Below, one piece after another: positions 23,936-31,733 of a stretch of DNA of 57,306 bases. The first letter of the stretch is position 1. Each line of letters begins with the position of its first letter. The DNA comes from Pseudobutyrivibrio sp. MD2005 (GTDB lineage: Bacteria; Bacillota; Clostridia; Lachnospirales; Lachnospiraceae), in contig NZ_KK211358.1 in assembly GCF_000621865.1 (NCBI RefSeq), positions 198,847-256,152 of the forward strand. Direction: 5' to 3'. The position numbers were made by a program, and so were the translations under genes. The notes under the pieces are model-generated. The model saw only the letters and a list, made by a program, of their open reading frames with translations. It had not been told where the DNA came from and searched no databases.

Positions 23936-24980
23936 TATCAACACCTCCTAAATCCTTTCCTTTTAAGGATCTACTAATTGTTCCGTCTTCTTTAGGAATA
24001 AGATAACCAACATCCGCTTTTTTCAACATATAATAGTCGTTCATTCCATCTCCATAAGCTATTACAGTTTTTCCTGCCTCTTGGAGCTTCTTTGTAATAA
24101 AGAATTTTGTTTCAGCTGACATTTCTATTCCAGCGAAAAATGGAACGCCCAGATAATCCGCTATAAACCGCCATACACGCTCATGACCTGATGTAAGTAT
24201 AAAAGAATCCTTATTTAAGGCTTTACACACTTTTTCATTTAAACCTACAGGCAATTCTTTCAAATCTTCAAAGCTATATGATTTAAACTCTTCTGCCTGC
24301 CTCCATGATTGAAATCCTGTATAAAAATTACCATCATATATATGCGTAGTATATCCAAATACTGCATGTGAACTATCTTCTTTAGTAATTGTCTTGTCTC
24401 CATCCAAAAGAGTTATCACTTCTGAATCTGTGGAGTTCAAAATTTTTTCTACACAATCTGCCGCTAACCGTTTGCAACTAAAACCCTTTACAATAGCTTT
24501 TATGAATTCCACAACTTCTGTTACATCTGTAAAATAGTTATCCTTTGGATTGTCTATTACATAAAAATCTTTATTACTCTTGTGACAGTAATCACGTAGG
24601 CTTTCAATTTCATTAATTTGCCATTTTTCTATATCATAAGATAAGTATTTCTTGTTCTTATCTGATTCTCTCATTCGCTTTATAAGTACATCTGGTGAAA
24701 TATAAAGGTAAAGAATAACATCGTATAGCTGTCCATCCATATCAGTAAAAGCGACTTTATCACCAAATGCATAGTGACCATCCATAATGAATGATTCTAC
24801 ACGTAATAGTCTTTTAGCTAACTCTTCACGAGCCATGTTTTTACCATGATTATCTTCTGAATCAAAAGTAGGACATATTTCGCGCAAAAGAACACTGCCC
24901 GACATAACTTCTAGAAAATCTACTTTATCCAAAATATAAGTTTTTCCAGCAGTTGGCATACCATATAATCCGATTCTCAT
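23922..24980 (-). CDS. P-loop nucleotide kinase-HAD phosphatase fusion
   Basis: A 352-aa two-domain enzyme. Residues 1-165 are a P-loop kinase: Walker A GMPTAGKT (7-14), substrate segment FIMDGHYAFGD (64-74) and an Arg/Lys lid around RMRESDKNKK. Residues 185-340 are a HAD phosphatase close to the SerB-like class: nucleophile motif LLDGDKTIT (D193, D195), motif II TSG (263-265), Lys helix, and GDGMNDYYMLKKAD (310-323). A kinase and a phosphatase in one chain suggests phosphate transfer or trimming on a nucleotide; T4 polynucleotide kinase-phosphatase has the same domain order, but its phosphatase signature differs. The start overlaps the radical SAM stop (ATGA). Confidence 0.82.
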   Translation of the reverse strand: MRIGLYGMPTAGKTYILDKVDFLEVMSGSVLLREICPTFDSEDNHGKNMAREELAKRLLRVESFIMDGHYAFGDKVAFTDMDGQLYDVILYLYISPDVLIKRMRESDKNKKYLSYDIEKWQINEIESLRDYCHKSNKDFYVIDNPKDNYFTDVTEVVEFIKAIVKGFSCKRLAADCVEKILNSTDSEVITLLDGDKTITKEDSSHAVFGYTTHIYDGNFYTGFQSWRQAEEFKSYSFEDLKELPVGLNEKVCKALNKDSFILTSGHERVWRFIADYLGVPFFAGIEMSAETKFFITKKLQEAGKTVIAYGDGMNDYYMLKKADVGYLIPKEDGTISRSLKGKDLGGVDIVRT

Positions 24981-25783
24981 AGCGACTCCTTATAACAATA
25001 ATTTCTGTCAAAATCTAACGATATCTTTTCTAATTCTTCAAATGTCATATCGCTTTTTCCAACAGGAGGTAAGTCAATACAATTACCACAGAAATAAACA
25101 TACCCATTAGCAAAAAAATAGTTATTTGTTCCGGCGCCACACTGTCCACCGTACATTGTACAATCAAGCCCGCCTCTTCTTACTTCTAGTGTCTTTTCAG
25201 CACGTTCTAAAAAATCACGGTATTCTTGCAGAGAGATTCCATATCTACCTATCATTCTCGAAAAGGTCACTCGCACTCCAAATGGCTTGAAAAAGTTTAT
25301 AACCTTATCCGCATTTAACAAACTATCCTCTCCCACAGTCGCATTAAATGTAGGATAATGTCCGGTCACACGTTTGTATTCCGCAACATTGTGCATAGCC
25401 TTGTCAAAAGAGTTACCGCGATTCTTGTCATGTAGTTCCTTATAACCATCTATGGAAAAACCAACATTCACATTATGATTATCAAGGAATCTCCAATCCT
25501 CATCACTCAAAGGCACCGTTCCGTTGGTAATTGTATAAATACTTATATTAGGATAATTCTCTAGATAAGTGATATAAGACTTAAGTTTAGGCCAGTCTAA
25601 TAATCCTTCACCATTTCCTACAAAGCCTATCTTAAAGTTTCCCTTGGCATAGGCTTTAACATTATCCAAGATCTTAAACACATCCATATCCGCATCATCC
25701 AAGATGCCTTTTTCATGAAAGTGGCAATACTTACATCCCAAATTGCAGCGATTATTGATGGATATACAAATCCTATTAATCAT
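24977..25783 (-). CDS. Radical SAM enzyme
   Basis: A 268-aa radical S-adenosylmethionine protein. The cluster-binding motif CNLGCKYC (CxxxCxxC, residues 13-20) stands at the N-terminus, followed by the KIGFVGNGEGLLDWPKL glycine motif and TITNGTVPL. A second cysteine group near the C-terminus (GGQCGAGTNNYFF..YVYFCGNC) could hold an auxiliary iron-sulfur cluster, as in SPASM/twitch-domain members. These enzymes start radical chemistry on peptides, nucleosides or cofactors; the substrate here is unknown. ATG 25783 overlaps the end of the HTH-PIN-ankyrin gene; an ATG three codons upstream sits on the ribosome site. Confidence 0.85.
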   Translation of the reverse strand: MINRICISINNRCNLGCKYCHFHEKGILDDADMDVFKILDNVKAYAKGNFKIGFVGNGEGLLDWPKLKSYITYLENYPNISIYTITNGTVPLSDEDWRFLDNHNVNVGFSIDGYKELHDKNRGNSFDKAMHNVAEYKRVTGHYPTFNATVGEDSLLNADKVINFFKPFGVRVTFSRMIGRYGISLQEYRDFLERAEKTLEVRRGGLDCTMYGGQCGAGTNNYFFANGYVYFCGNCIDLPPVGKSDMTFEELEKISLDFDRNYCYKESL

Positions 25784-27053
25784 TGCCATCACTCTCTTTC
25801 AATAAATCAATTAATTTTCTATTTCCTTTGTCATATGCATAATCAAGCGCTGTCTTCTTATCAAGAAAAGAAAGGATATTTTTATCCGCGCCATGCTGCA
25901 AGAGATATTCAACAATAGATACATCCTCCTTGTTGAAAATCGCTTTCATCAATGCTGTAAACCCGTTCTTTTTATCCTGCTGATTCACATATGCCCCATT
26001 TTCAACTAAAAGCTTCACCAAATTCAAATGGCCATGCCATGCCGCAATCATCAGTGGCATATTGAAAAGGTTTGTCTCGCTCTGAGATGGCTCATTTACA
26101 TTGGCACCATTCTGAATTAAAATGTTTGCAAACTTTTCAGCATCTCGTTCATTTTGCATCTGCATCGTATGTGAAATTGGTGGCAAGTAATGCTTCTTAT
26201 GATCAACTGCATTTACATCAATACGGTCTAATGAAAGTAAATAGTTAACCATTGCTTCATCTTTATTGATTAATGCTTGAATTAGCGGCGTGTATCCCGA
26301 TCTAGAATCAATAGCATTAACATTTATGCTCTTCCCCTTCTTTTTAATAAGTTCTTTCGCTGATTCCAAATCACGTTTTAATACTGCCACAAAGAATCTC
26401 TGTGATAATGCTTCATTAAAGCCATCTTTTTCAGCAAAAATCTTGCTATATTGGTTAGAACCAATAATCTTCAAATTAACCAAGCCCTTAGTATTCTTAA
26501 GACTAAAGTCTTTATCATTTGTCAAAAGATACACTGTATTAGCGGACTCTTGCTCAGCAAGCTTAATTGCAATATCAAGAATCTTATCATCATTGCTTCC
26601 ATCGAAATCTGAATTCGTATGAATATCTAACTTATCAGACTTTTTCTTACTAATGATATCTTCACACAAAGAAGCATTTCTACGTTCCTTTTCCCTACCA
26701 TGATCCTTTTGGTAATTCAGTTCTTCGATAACTGGTATAGGAATGTACACCAAATCACAGTCTTTTAAAAGCACACCTAACATTTCAGGCCTATTCAAAA
26801 GAATATTAGTATCAACCACTACAATATTCTTATTCTTTACATCAATCAGCTCATTAATGTTAATGTTGGTTATCTGTGCTAATTTTACTAAAACGTCAAA
26901 ACTAGGCGCCTGTGAACCGTTTTCGATAAAACTAAGTGTAGTACGACTGATTCCTAATTCTTTAGCAAACGCATCCTGCTTAATGCCAGCATCATCTCTA
27001 TAATTTATAATCTTTTGTCCTAATGCGATAAGTCTCTGATCTGGTGTATTCAT
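25776..27053 (-). CDS. HTH-PIN ribonuclease-ankyrin fusion protein
   Basis: A 425-aa protein with three parts. Residues 8-66 are an XRE helix-turn-helix (KQDAFAKELGISRTTLSFIENG). Residues 75-205 are a PIN nuclease domain of the PhoH-associated kind with all acidic residues present: VVVDTNILL (D81), PVIEELNYQK (E110/E111), NDDKILD (D155-D160) and LLTNDKDF (D180, D182). Residues 215-420 are about six ankyrin repeats (GYTPLIQALIN, GHLNLVKLLVENGAYVN, GFTALMKAIF). PIN domains cut RNA; the HTH could bind the operon's own promoter and the repeats could sense a protein. It is the first gene of a four-gene overlapping operon, with GGAGG before the ATG. Confidence 0.88.
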   Translation of the reverse strand: MNTPDQRLIALGQKIINYRDDAGIKQDAFAKELGISRTTLSFIENGSQAPSFDVLVKLAQITNININELIDVKNKNIVVVDTNILLNRPEMLGVLLKDCDLVYIPIPVIEELNYQKDHGREKERRNASLCEDIISKKKSDKLDIHTNSDFDGSNDDKILDIAIKLAEQESANTVYLLTNDKDFSLKNTKGLVNLKIIGSNQYSKIFAEKDGFNEALSQRFFVAVLKRDLESAKELIKKKGKSINVNAIDSRSGYTPLIQALINKDEAMVNYLLSLDRIDVNAVDHKKHYLPPISHTMQMQNERDAEKFANILIQNGANVNEPSQSETNLFNMPLMIAAWHGHLNLVKLLVENGAYVNQQDKKNGFTALMKAIFNKEDVSIVEYLLQHGADKNILSFLDKKTALDYAYDKGNRKLIDLLKESDGND

Positions 27054-27082
27054 ACCTTTACCTCCAATTTGCCTTGAGTTAT

Positions 27083-27385
27083 TTAAACTTCAAATTCAGG
27101 TGTGATATTTGATTCTTCATCAAGTACCTCATTCATCTTCTCAACAAGTACCTGTTCTGCATCCTTAGCCTGTTCAGCTGTTACTTTCTTCTTTTTAAAG
27201 TGCTTAATTGCCTTGGCTCCCAAATATAAGCAGCCAGCTCCGACAACAATCACCCCATCAATGATTAACTGCTCTTTTCTGCCTTCCTGAAAAGAATGAT
27301 CTTTTACAATCTGAAGGTACTTTTCTGGTCCTCCAAATTCCTTTGCGGTGTGTGCAAGATTTGCATAATCCCAATCCTTAGCCAT
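27083..27385 (-). CDS. Small single-TM protein of unknown function
   Basis: A 100-aa protein: polar N-terminus (MAKDWDYANLAHTAKEFGG), one TM helix (QLIIDGVIVVGAGCLYLGAKAI, about residues 39-60), a Lys cluster on the inner side and an acidic C-terminal helix. AAGGAGG precedes the ATG. It follows the exonuclease gene by 13 nt and is probably co-transcribed with it. No family recognised. Confidence 0.6.
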   Translation of the reverse strand: MAKDWDYANLAHTAKEFGGPEKYLQIVKDHSFQEGRKEQLIIDGVIVVGAGCLYLGAKAIKHFKKKKVTAEQAKDAEQVLVEKMNEVLDEESNITPEFEV

Positions 27386-27398
27386 TGTACGTTCCTCC

Positions 27399-28049
27399 TT
27401 ATGCTAACTGTAAGTTTTTAAATAGATCGCCCATTGTAAAGCAAAGTGAATCGCTGCTTTCACTGTGAGCACTTTCAAAGTAACTATTAAGTTTTAATTC
27501 TGGCTCCAACATCATTTTGGCAAATAGTTTTGCTGTATTTTCAGCATCAACTAATCCATCATGTTCGTGACCCTCCTGGATAATATCTGCAGCAATAAGA
27601 GCTTCTGATAATCTGAAGATTCTTTCTTCTTCTAATCTTTCTGAAAACATCTTCTGACAATCAATCCAAGTGGCTAATATAGATTCAAGTCTTTCATCTT
27701 CAATCAGCTTTGCCTCAGCCTCTTTCTGAATCTGCTTAAGATCGTTGTCACTCCAGGATACAACAAAAGCATCTTCCGGAATCCAAGCTATAAATGCCTT
27801 CATTGCTTCTCTCATTGTTGGCGCACTTTTCAAATCTTTTGAAGTAATTCCAGTGAGATTAGTAATAAACCAATCCAATGATCCAAACTCTGGTCTTACA
27901 TATGTATTGAATTCATCAACCACTTCGTACTTTTCATTTAAAAGCACTGCACCTATTTGGATGGTTTCGTTCGCTCCATGAAATTCCTTTTTTCTGTTTG
28001 AATAAGGTACTTTACACATTTCAAGATCAACAACTACATATTGGTTCAT
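27399..28049 (-). CDS. DEDDh 3'-5' exonuclease (DnaQ-like)
   Basis: A 216-aa exonuclease of the DEDDh superfamily. Motif I is VVDLEMC (D, E), motif II SWSDND, and motif III HEHDGLVDAENTAKL (His and Asp), giving a complete active site. The LTGITSKDLKSAPTMREAMKAF segment is typical of the DnaQ/RNase T/KapD-like fold. It can act on DNA or RNA ends; the target is unknown. The last 30 residues are Ser-rich and unlike the family. GAGGAG precedes the ATG. It belongs to the accessory block and is followed by the one-TM gene. Confidence 0.85.
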   Translation of the reverse strand: MNQYVVVDLEMCKVPYSNRKKEFHGANETIQIGAVLLNEKYEVVDEFNTYVRPEFGSLDWFITNLTGITSKDLKSAPTMREAMKAFIAWIPEDAFVVSWSDNDLKQIQKEAEAKLIEDERLESILATWIDCQKMFSERLEEERIFRLSEALIAADIIQEGHEHDGLVDAENTAKLFAKMMLEPELKLNSYFESAHSESSDSLCFTMGDLFKNLQLA

Positions 28050-28181
28050 ATAATCATCTCCTCTTAATCTGATTTATAAGTGCGCTCCTTATGTTTTATA
28101 TTTTAACATCACTGTGCTATAAGTAAATAGCTATGTTTAATTTGTTTAACATCCTTTACACTGTTTAAAATCCTAACATAA

Positions 28182-28210
28182 GAAAACCGGTAGGCTTTTA
28201 CCCCTACCGG
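28182..28210 (-). terminator. Intrinsic terminator after XRE gene
   Basis: Perfect CCGGTAGG/CCTACCGG stem followed by TTTTCTTATG on the minus strand; separates the XRE gene from the exonuclease operon. Confidence 0.75.
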
Positions 28211-28232
28211 CCATCAAGCAAATTATCCAGTT

Positions 28233-28568
28233 TTAAAGCAATCCTTCAACCTTACGCTTTATTACCCAATAAACATCTTCGACCTCTCGATCAGATAGTT
28301 TTTCAAGTAGCTTAAGGAAAGAACTATATTTGGCAGTTAATCTCTGCTCATCACCAGCTTCTGTAAATTCAACAAAAAGCAATTCTCTCACATCTACATT
28401 ATAAATACGAGAAAACTGAGCAAGCTCATCTGCAGATATACTTCTCTTACCTGCTTCCATCTCACTAATCGCTCTCTTTGCAACATTCATAAGATTAGCA
28501 GCCTCATCCTGGGATAATCCTTTCTTCACACGTGCTTCTTTAAGCTTTTTACCCGTAAATTCAGACAT
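28233..28568 (-). CDS. XRE-family regulator with twin operators
   Basis: A 111-aa protein with an N-terminal Cro/C1 helix-turn-helix (ARVKKGLSQDEAANLMNVAKRAISEMEAGKRSISADEL, residues 11-49) and a short C-terminal helical part, probably for dimerisation. AAGGAGG lies before the ATG. Two nearly identical 17-bp palindromes lie 18 and 61 nt upstream of the start codon, as expected of an autoregulator. It stands at the right end of the accessory block, next to ppdK, and may be the last ICE gene or a host gene. Confidence 0.85.
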   Translation of the reverse strand: MSEFTGKKLKEARVKKGLSQDEAANLMNVAKRAISEMEAGKRSISADELAQFSRIYNVDVRELLFVEFTEAGDEQRLTAKYSSFLKLLEKLSDREVEDVYWVIKRKVEGLL

Positions 28569-28585
28569 TTTTAACCTCCTTCAAA

Positions 28586-28645
28586 GTTCCGATTTTCGGA
28601 ACAAACATCAAAATGGTCCATTTTTCGTGTTACGATTTTCGGAAC
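28586..28645 (-). promoter_or_regulatory. Twin 17-bp palindromic operators
   Basis: GTTCCGATTTTCGGAAC at 28586-28602 and GTTACGATTTTCGGAAC at 28629-28645, centres 43 bp apart, about four helical turns. They lie directly upstream of the XRE regulator gene; binding by that regulator is inferred from position. Confidence 0.75.
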
Positions 28646-28727
28646 AAAAACTCCAAAAATCTGGTCGAATGTAGTCAGCAAAAAATGTATGAAGTACTCC
28701 GGCAGCTTAATTGATTTTATTCTTGTG

Positions 28728-28765
28728 TAAAAAAAATATAGGGTGCCTAAAGTAGACACCCTATA
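28728..28765 (-). terminator. Intrinsic terminator after ppdK
   Basis: Perfect TATAGGGTG/CACCCTATA stem followed by TTTTTTTTAC on the minus strand. The 28569-28891 gap holds only this terminator and the XRE operators; no gene was seen. Confidence 0.85.
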
Positions 28766-28891
28766 CTAGAAATAGCTTAATTACAAGCTTTTCGGGAAAT
28801 CTGAACCCGTTTTTCTTATGATAAATCTTTGAAGATTGTCTCATAAAATCCTTCGAGATTTCAAAAGTTCCCAAAAAACAACTGGTCTCGC

Positions 28892-31534
28892 TTACTGACG
28901 TGACTCGGCGATAGCTGCCTGTGCTGCTGCAAGTCTAGCGATAGGTACTCTAAATGGAGAGCATGATACATAGTCAAGACCAATCTTGTGGCAGAACTCT
29001 ACTGAAGATGGATCTCCACCGTGCTCACCGCAGATACCTACGTGAAGGTTTGGATTTACTGGCTTACCAAGCTTAATAGCTGTCTCCATAAGCTTACCAA
29101 CACCTGTCTGATCAAGCTTAGCAAATGGATCGTTCTCGAAGATCTTTGTATCATAGTAAGCATTTAAGAACTTACCAGCATCATCACGAGAGAATCCGAA
29201 TGTCATCTGTGTAAGATCGTTTGTACCGAAGCAGAAGAAGTCAGCTTCCTTAGCGATTTCATCAGCTGTAAGAGCTGCACGTGGAATCTCGATCATTGTA
29301 CCTACTTCGTACTCAAGCTTAGCGCCTGCTGCAGCGATTTCAGCATCAGCTGTCTCTACAACTACCTGCTTAACATACTTAAGCTCCTTAACCTCACATA
29401 CAAGTGGAATCATGATTTCAGGCTTAACATTCCAATCTGGATGAGCCTTCTGTACTTCAAGTGCTGCACGGATAACAGCCTTTGTCTGCATCTTAGCAAT
29501 TGAAGGATATGTAACTGCAAGACGGCATCCTCTGTGACCCATCATTGGGTTGAACTCGTGGAGTGACTCGCAGATGTTTCTGATTTCCTCTACTGACTTG
29601 TTCTTAGCCTTTGCAAGCTTCTCGATATCAGCATCCTCTGTAGGAACGAATTCGTGAAGAGGTGGATCAAGGAATCTGATTGTAACTGGGCAACCCTCAA
29701 GTGCTTCGTAAAGAGCCTTGAAGTCTCCCTGCTGGTAAGGAAGAATCTTATCAAGAGCAACTTCTCTCTCTTCCTCTGTATCTGAGCAGATCATCTCACG
29801 GAATGCTGCAATTCTGTCAGCCTCGAAGAACATGTGCTCTGTACGGCAAAGACCGATACCTTCTGCACCAAGCTCTCTAGCCTTCTTAGCATCAGCTGGA
29901 GTATCTGCATTTGTACGAACCTTAAGTGTTCTGAACTCGTCAGCCCAAGCCATTACACGGCCGAACTCACCAGCGATTGTAGCATCAACTGTTGGGATGA
30001 TACCAGCATAGATGTTACCTGTTGTACCATCGATAGAGATTTCAGAACCCTCTGTAAATGTAGTGCCTGCAAGAGTGAACTTCTTGTTCTCCTCATCCAT
30101 AGCGATCTCTCCGCAACCAGATACACAGCATGTACCCATACCACGAGCAACAACGGCAGCGTGTGATGTCATACCACCACGAACTGTAAGGATACCCTGA
30201 GCAGCCTTCATACCTGTGATATCTTCTGGAGATGTCTCAAGACGTACAAGAACTACCTTCTCTCCTCTAGCAGCCCATGCCTCAGCATCGTCTGCTGTAA
30301 ATACAACCTTACCACATGCAGCACCTGGAGAAGCGCCAAGACCCTTACCAAGTGGAGTTGCAGCCTTAAGAGCAGCAGCCTCGAACTGTGGGTGAAGAAG
30401 TGTGTCAAGGTTACGTGGGTCGATCATTGCTACAGCCTCTTCTGGAGTCTTGTGTCCCTCATCAACAAGGTCGCAAGCAATCTTAAGAGCAGCTGGAGCT
30501 GTTCTCTTACCGTTACGGCACTGGAGCATGTAAAGCTTCTTGTTCTCTACTGTGAACTCCATATCCTGCATATCATGGTAGTGATTCTCAAGTGTCTCAC
30601 ATACCTTGATGAACTCTGCGTATGCCTCTGGGAATTCCTGCTCCATCTGAGCGATTGGCATTGGTGTACGAACACCAGCAACTACGTCCTCGCCCTGTGC
30701 GTTGATAAGGAACTCACCCATAAGCTTGTTCTCGCCTGTAGCTGGGTCACGAGTGAATGCAACACCAGTACCAGACTCATTATTTAAGTTACCGAATACC
30801 ATAGGCATTACGTTAACTGCTGTACCCCATGAATAAGGGATATCGTTGTCTCTTCTGTAAACGTTTGCACGAGGGTTGTCCCATGAACGGAATACAGCCT
30901 CGATAGCAAGCTTTAACTGCTCTACTGGATCTGAAGGGAAATCTGTACCGAGCTGATTCTTGTACTCTGCCTTGAACTGCTCTGCAAGTTCCTTAAGGTC
31001 AGCAGCTGTAAGATCTACGTCAAACTTAACACCCTTCTTTTCCTTCATCTCATCGATGAGCTGCTCGAAGTACTTCTTACCTACTTCCATAACTACATCT
31101 GAGAACATCTGGATAAATCTTCTGTATGAATCATATACGAAACGCTCGAAAGCTGGATCTGGATTACCAGCGATCATTGCATTAACTACTTCATCGTTAA
31201 GACCAAGGTTAAGGATTGTATCCATCATACCAGGCATTGATGCACGTGCACCTGAACGAACTGATACTAAAAGTGGATTCTTAAGATCGCCGAACTTCTT
31301 GCCGTTGATCTCTTCCATTTTCTTTACCCCATCCATAGCCTGAGCCATGATTTCGTCATTTATTTTACGTCCATCCTCGTAGTACTGAGTACAAGCCTCT
31401 GTTGTGATTGTAAATCCCTGTGGTACAGGAAGTCCTATGCTTGTCATCTCAGCGAGGTTAGCACCCTTTCCTCCGAGAAGGTTACGCATTGTCATGTCGC
31501 CTTCGCTGAACATGTAAACCCATTTGTTAGCCAT
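28892..31534 (-). CDS. ppdK: Pyruvate, phosphate dikinase
   Basis: An 880-aa enzyme interconverting pyruvate, ATP and phosphate with phosphoenolpyruvate, AMP and pyrophosphate; in anaerobes it often serves pyrophosphate-linked glycolysis. Order: ATP-grasp domain (GGKGANLAEMTSIGLPVPQG at the start), the phospho-histidine domain with the catalytic histidine in GGMTSHAAVVARGMG, and the C-terminal PEP/pyruvate barrel (GLCRTEHMFF, GTNDLTQMTFGFSRDD, CGEHGGD). Full length, with AGGAGG before the ATG. It has a 200-nt leader with an ACTGTCA/TGACAGT inverted repeat at about 31574-31604 and its own terminator. Codon use is more uniform than in the ICE, consistent with a chromosomal housekeeping gene. 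Confidence 0.97.
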   Translation of the reverse strand: MANKWVYMFSEGDMTMRNLLGGKGANLAEMTSIGLPVPQGFTITTEACTQYYEDGRKINDEIMAQAMDGVKKMEEINGKKFGDLKNPLLVSVRSGARASMPGMMDTILNLGLNDEVVNAMIAGNPDPAFERFVYDSYRRFIQMFSDVVMEVGKKYFEQLIDEMKEKKGVKFDVDLTAADLKELAEQFKAEYKNQLGTDFPSDPVEQLKLAIEAVFRSWDNPRANVYRRDNDIPYSWGTAVNVMPMVFGNLNNESGTGVAFTRDPATGENKLMGEFLINAQGEDVVAGVRTPMPIAQMEQEFPEAYAEFIKVCETLENHYHDMQDMEFTVENKKLYMLQCRNGKRTAPAALKIACDLVDEGHKTPEEAVAMIDPRNLDTLLHPQFEAAALKAATPLGKGLGASPGAACGKVVFTADDAEAWAARGEKVVLVRLETSPEDITGMKAAQGILTVRGGMTSHAAVVARGMGTCCVSGCGEIAMDEENKKFTLAGTTFTEGSEISIDGTTGNIYAGIIPTVDATIAGEFGRVMAWADEFRTLKVRTNADTPADAKKARELGAEGIGLCRTEHMFFEADRIAAFREMICSDTEEEREVALDKILPYQQGDFKALYEALEGCPVTIRFLDPPLHEFVPTEDADIEKLAKAKNKSVEEIRNICESLHEFNPMMGHRGCRLAVTYPSIAKMQTKAVIRAALEVQKAHPDWNVKPEIMIPLVCEVKELKYVKQVVVETADAEIAAAGAKLEYEVGTMIEIPRAALTADEIAKEADFFCFGTNDLTQMTFGFSRDDAGKFLNAYYDTKIFENDPFAKLDQTGVGKLMETAIKLGKPVNPNLHVGICGEHGGDPSSVEFCHKIGLDYVSCSPFRVPIARLAAAQAAIAESRQ

Positions 31535-31674
31535 TACAAAATCCTCCTAAAAATAAAACATTAATCTCTGAACTGTCATAAAATTTACGGGGTTTCCTGA
31601 CAGTCCTCTATCATTTAAACACACTTTGTATCCCTTTTCAAACAAAACCGCCTGACAGAAATGTAGAAAAATAG

Positions 31675-31710
31675 CAGAGTTTTTTGTGTAATATTTCACA
31701 AAAAACTCTG
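31675..31710 (-). terminator. Terminator hairpin after gtfB
   Basis: Perfect 14-bp stem CAGAGTTTTTTGTG/CACAAAAAACTCTG. The long stem with A/T arms marks the end of the accessory Sec operon, although the following U-run is weak. Confidence 0.65.
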
Positions 31711-31733
31711 CCGAAAACACTTGATTTTTCAGA

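Larger units (their letters stand above)
2189..28210. mobile_element. Tn1549/CTn-type integrative conjugative element (approximate extent, ends not seen)
   Basis: The gene set and order (RepA_N initiator, PcfB, VirD4, Maff2, VirB6-like, PrgI, VirB4, NlpC/P60, DUF4315, DUF4366, ArdC-like, TopB, MobC, MobP relaxase) is that of Tn1549-like conjugative elements and the CTn elements of Clostridioides difficile. Cargo seen here is a nitroreductase inserted in the transfer operon and an accessory block at 22.4-28.6 kb. Integrase, excisionase and att sites were not found, so the coordinates only bracket recognisable ICE genes. The right limit lies before ppdK (28.9 kb), which looks chromosomal; the element may continue left past the IS30 copy. 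Confidence 0.75.

Noticed and set aside
23922-24980. Assignment of the kinase-HAD protein as a T4-type polynucleotide kinase-phosphatase
   Set aside because: Domain order agrees, but the phosphatase motifs are of the SerB type and the length differs; kept only as an alternative.
28571-28759. 62-codon ORF between ppdK and the XRE gene
   Set aside because: It covers the ppdK terminator and both operators and has no ribosome site.
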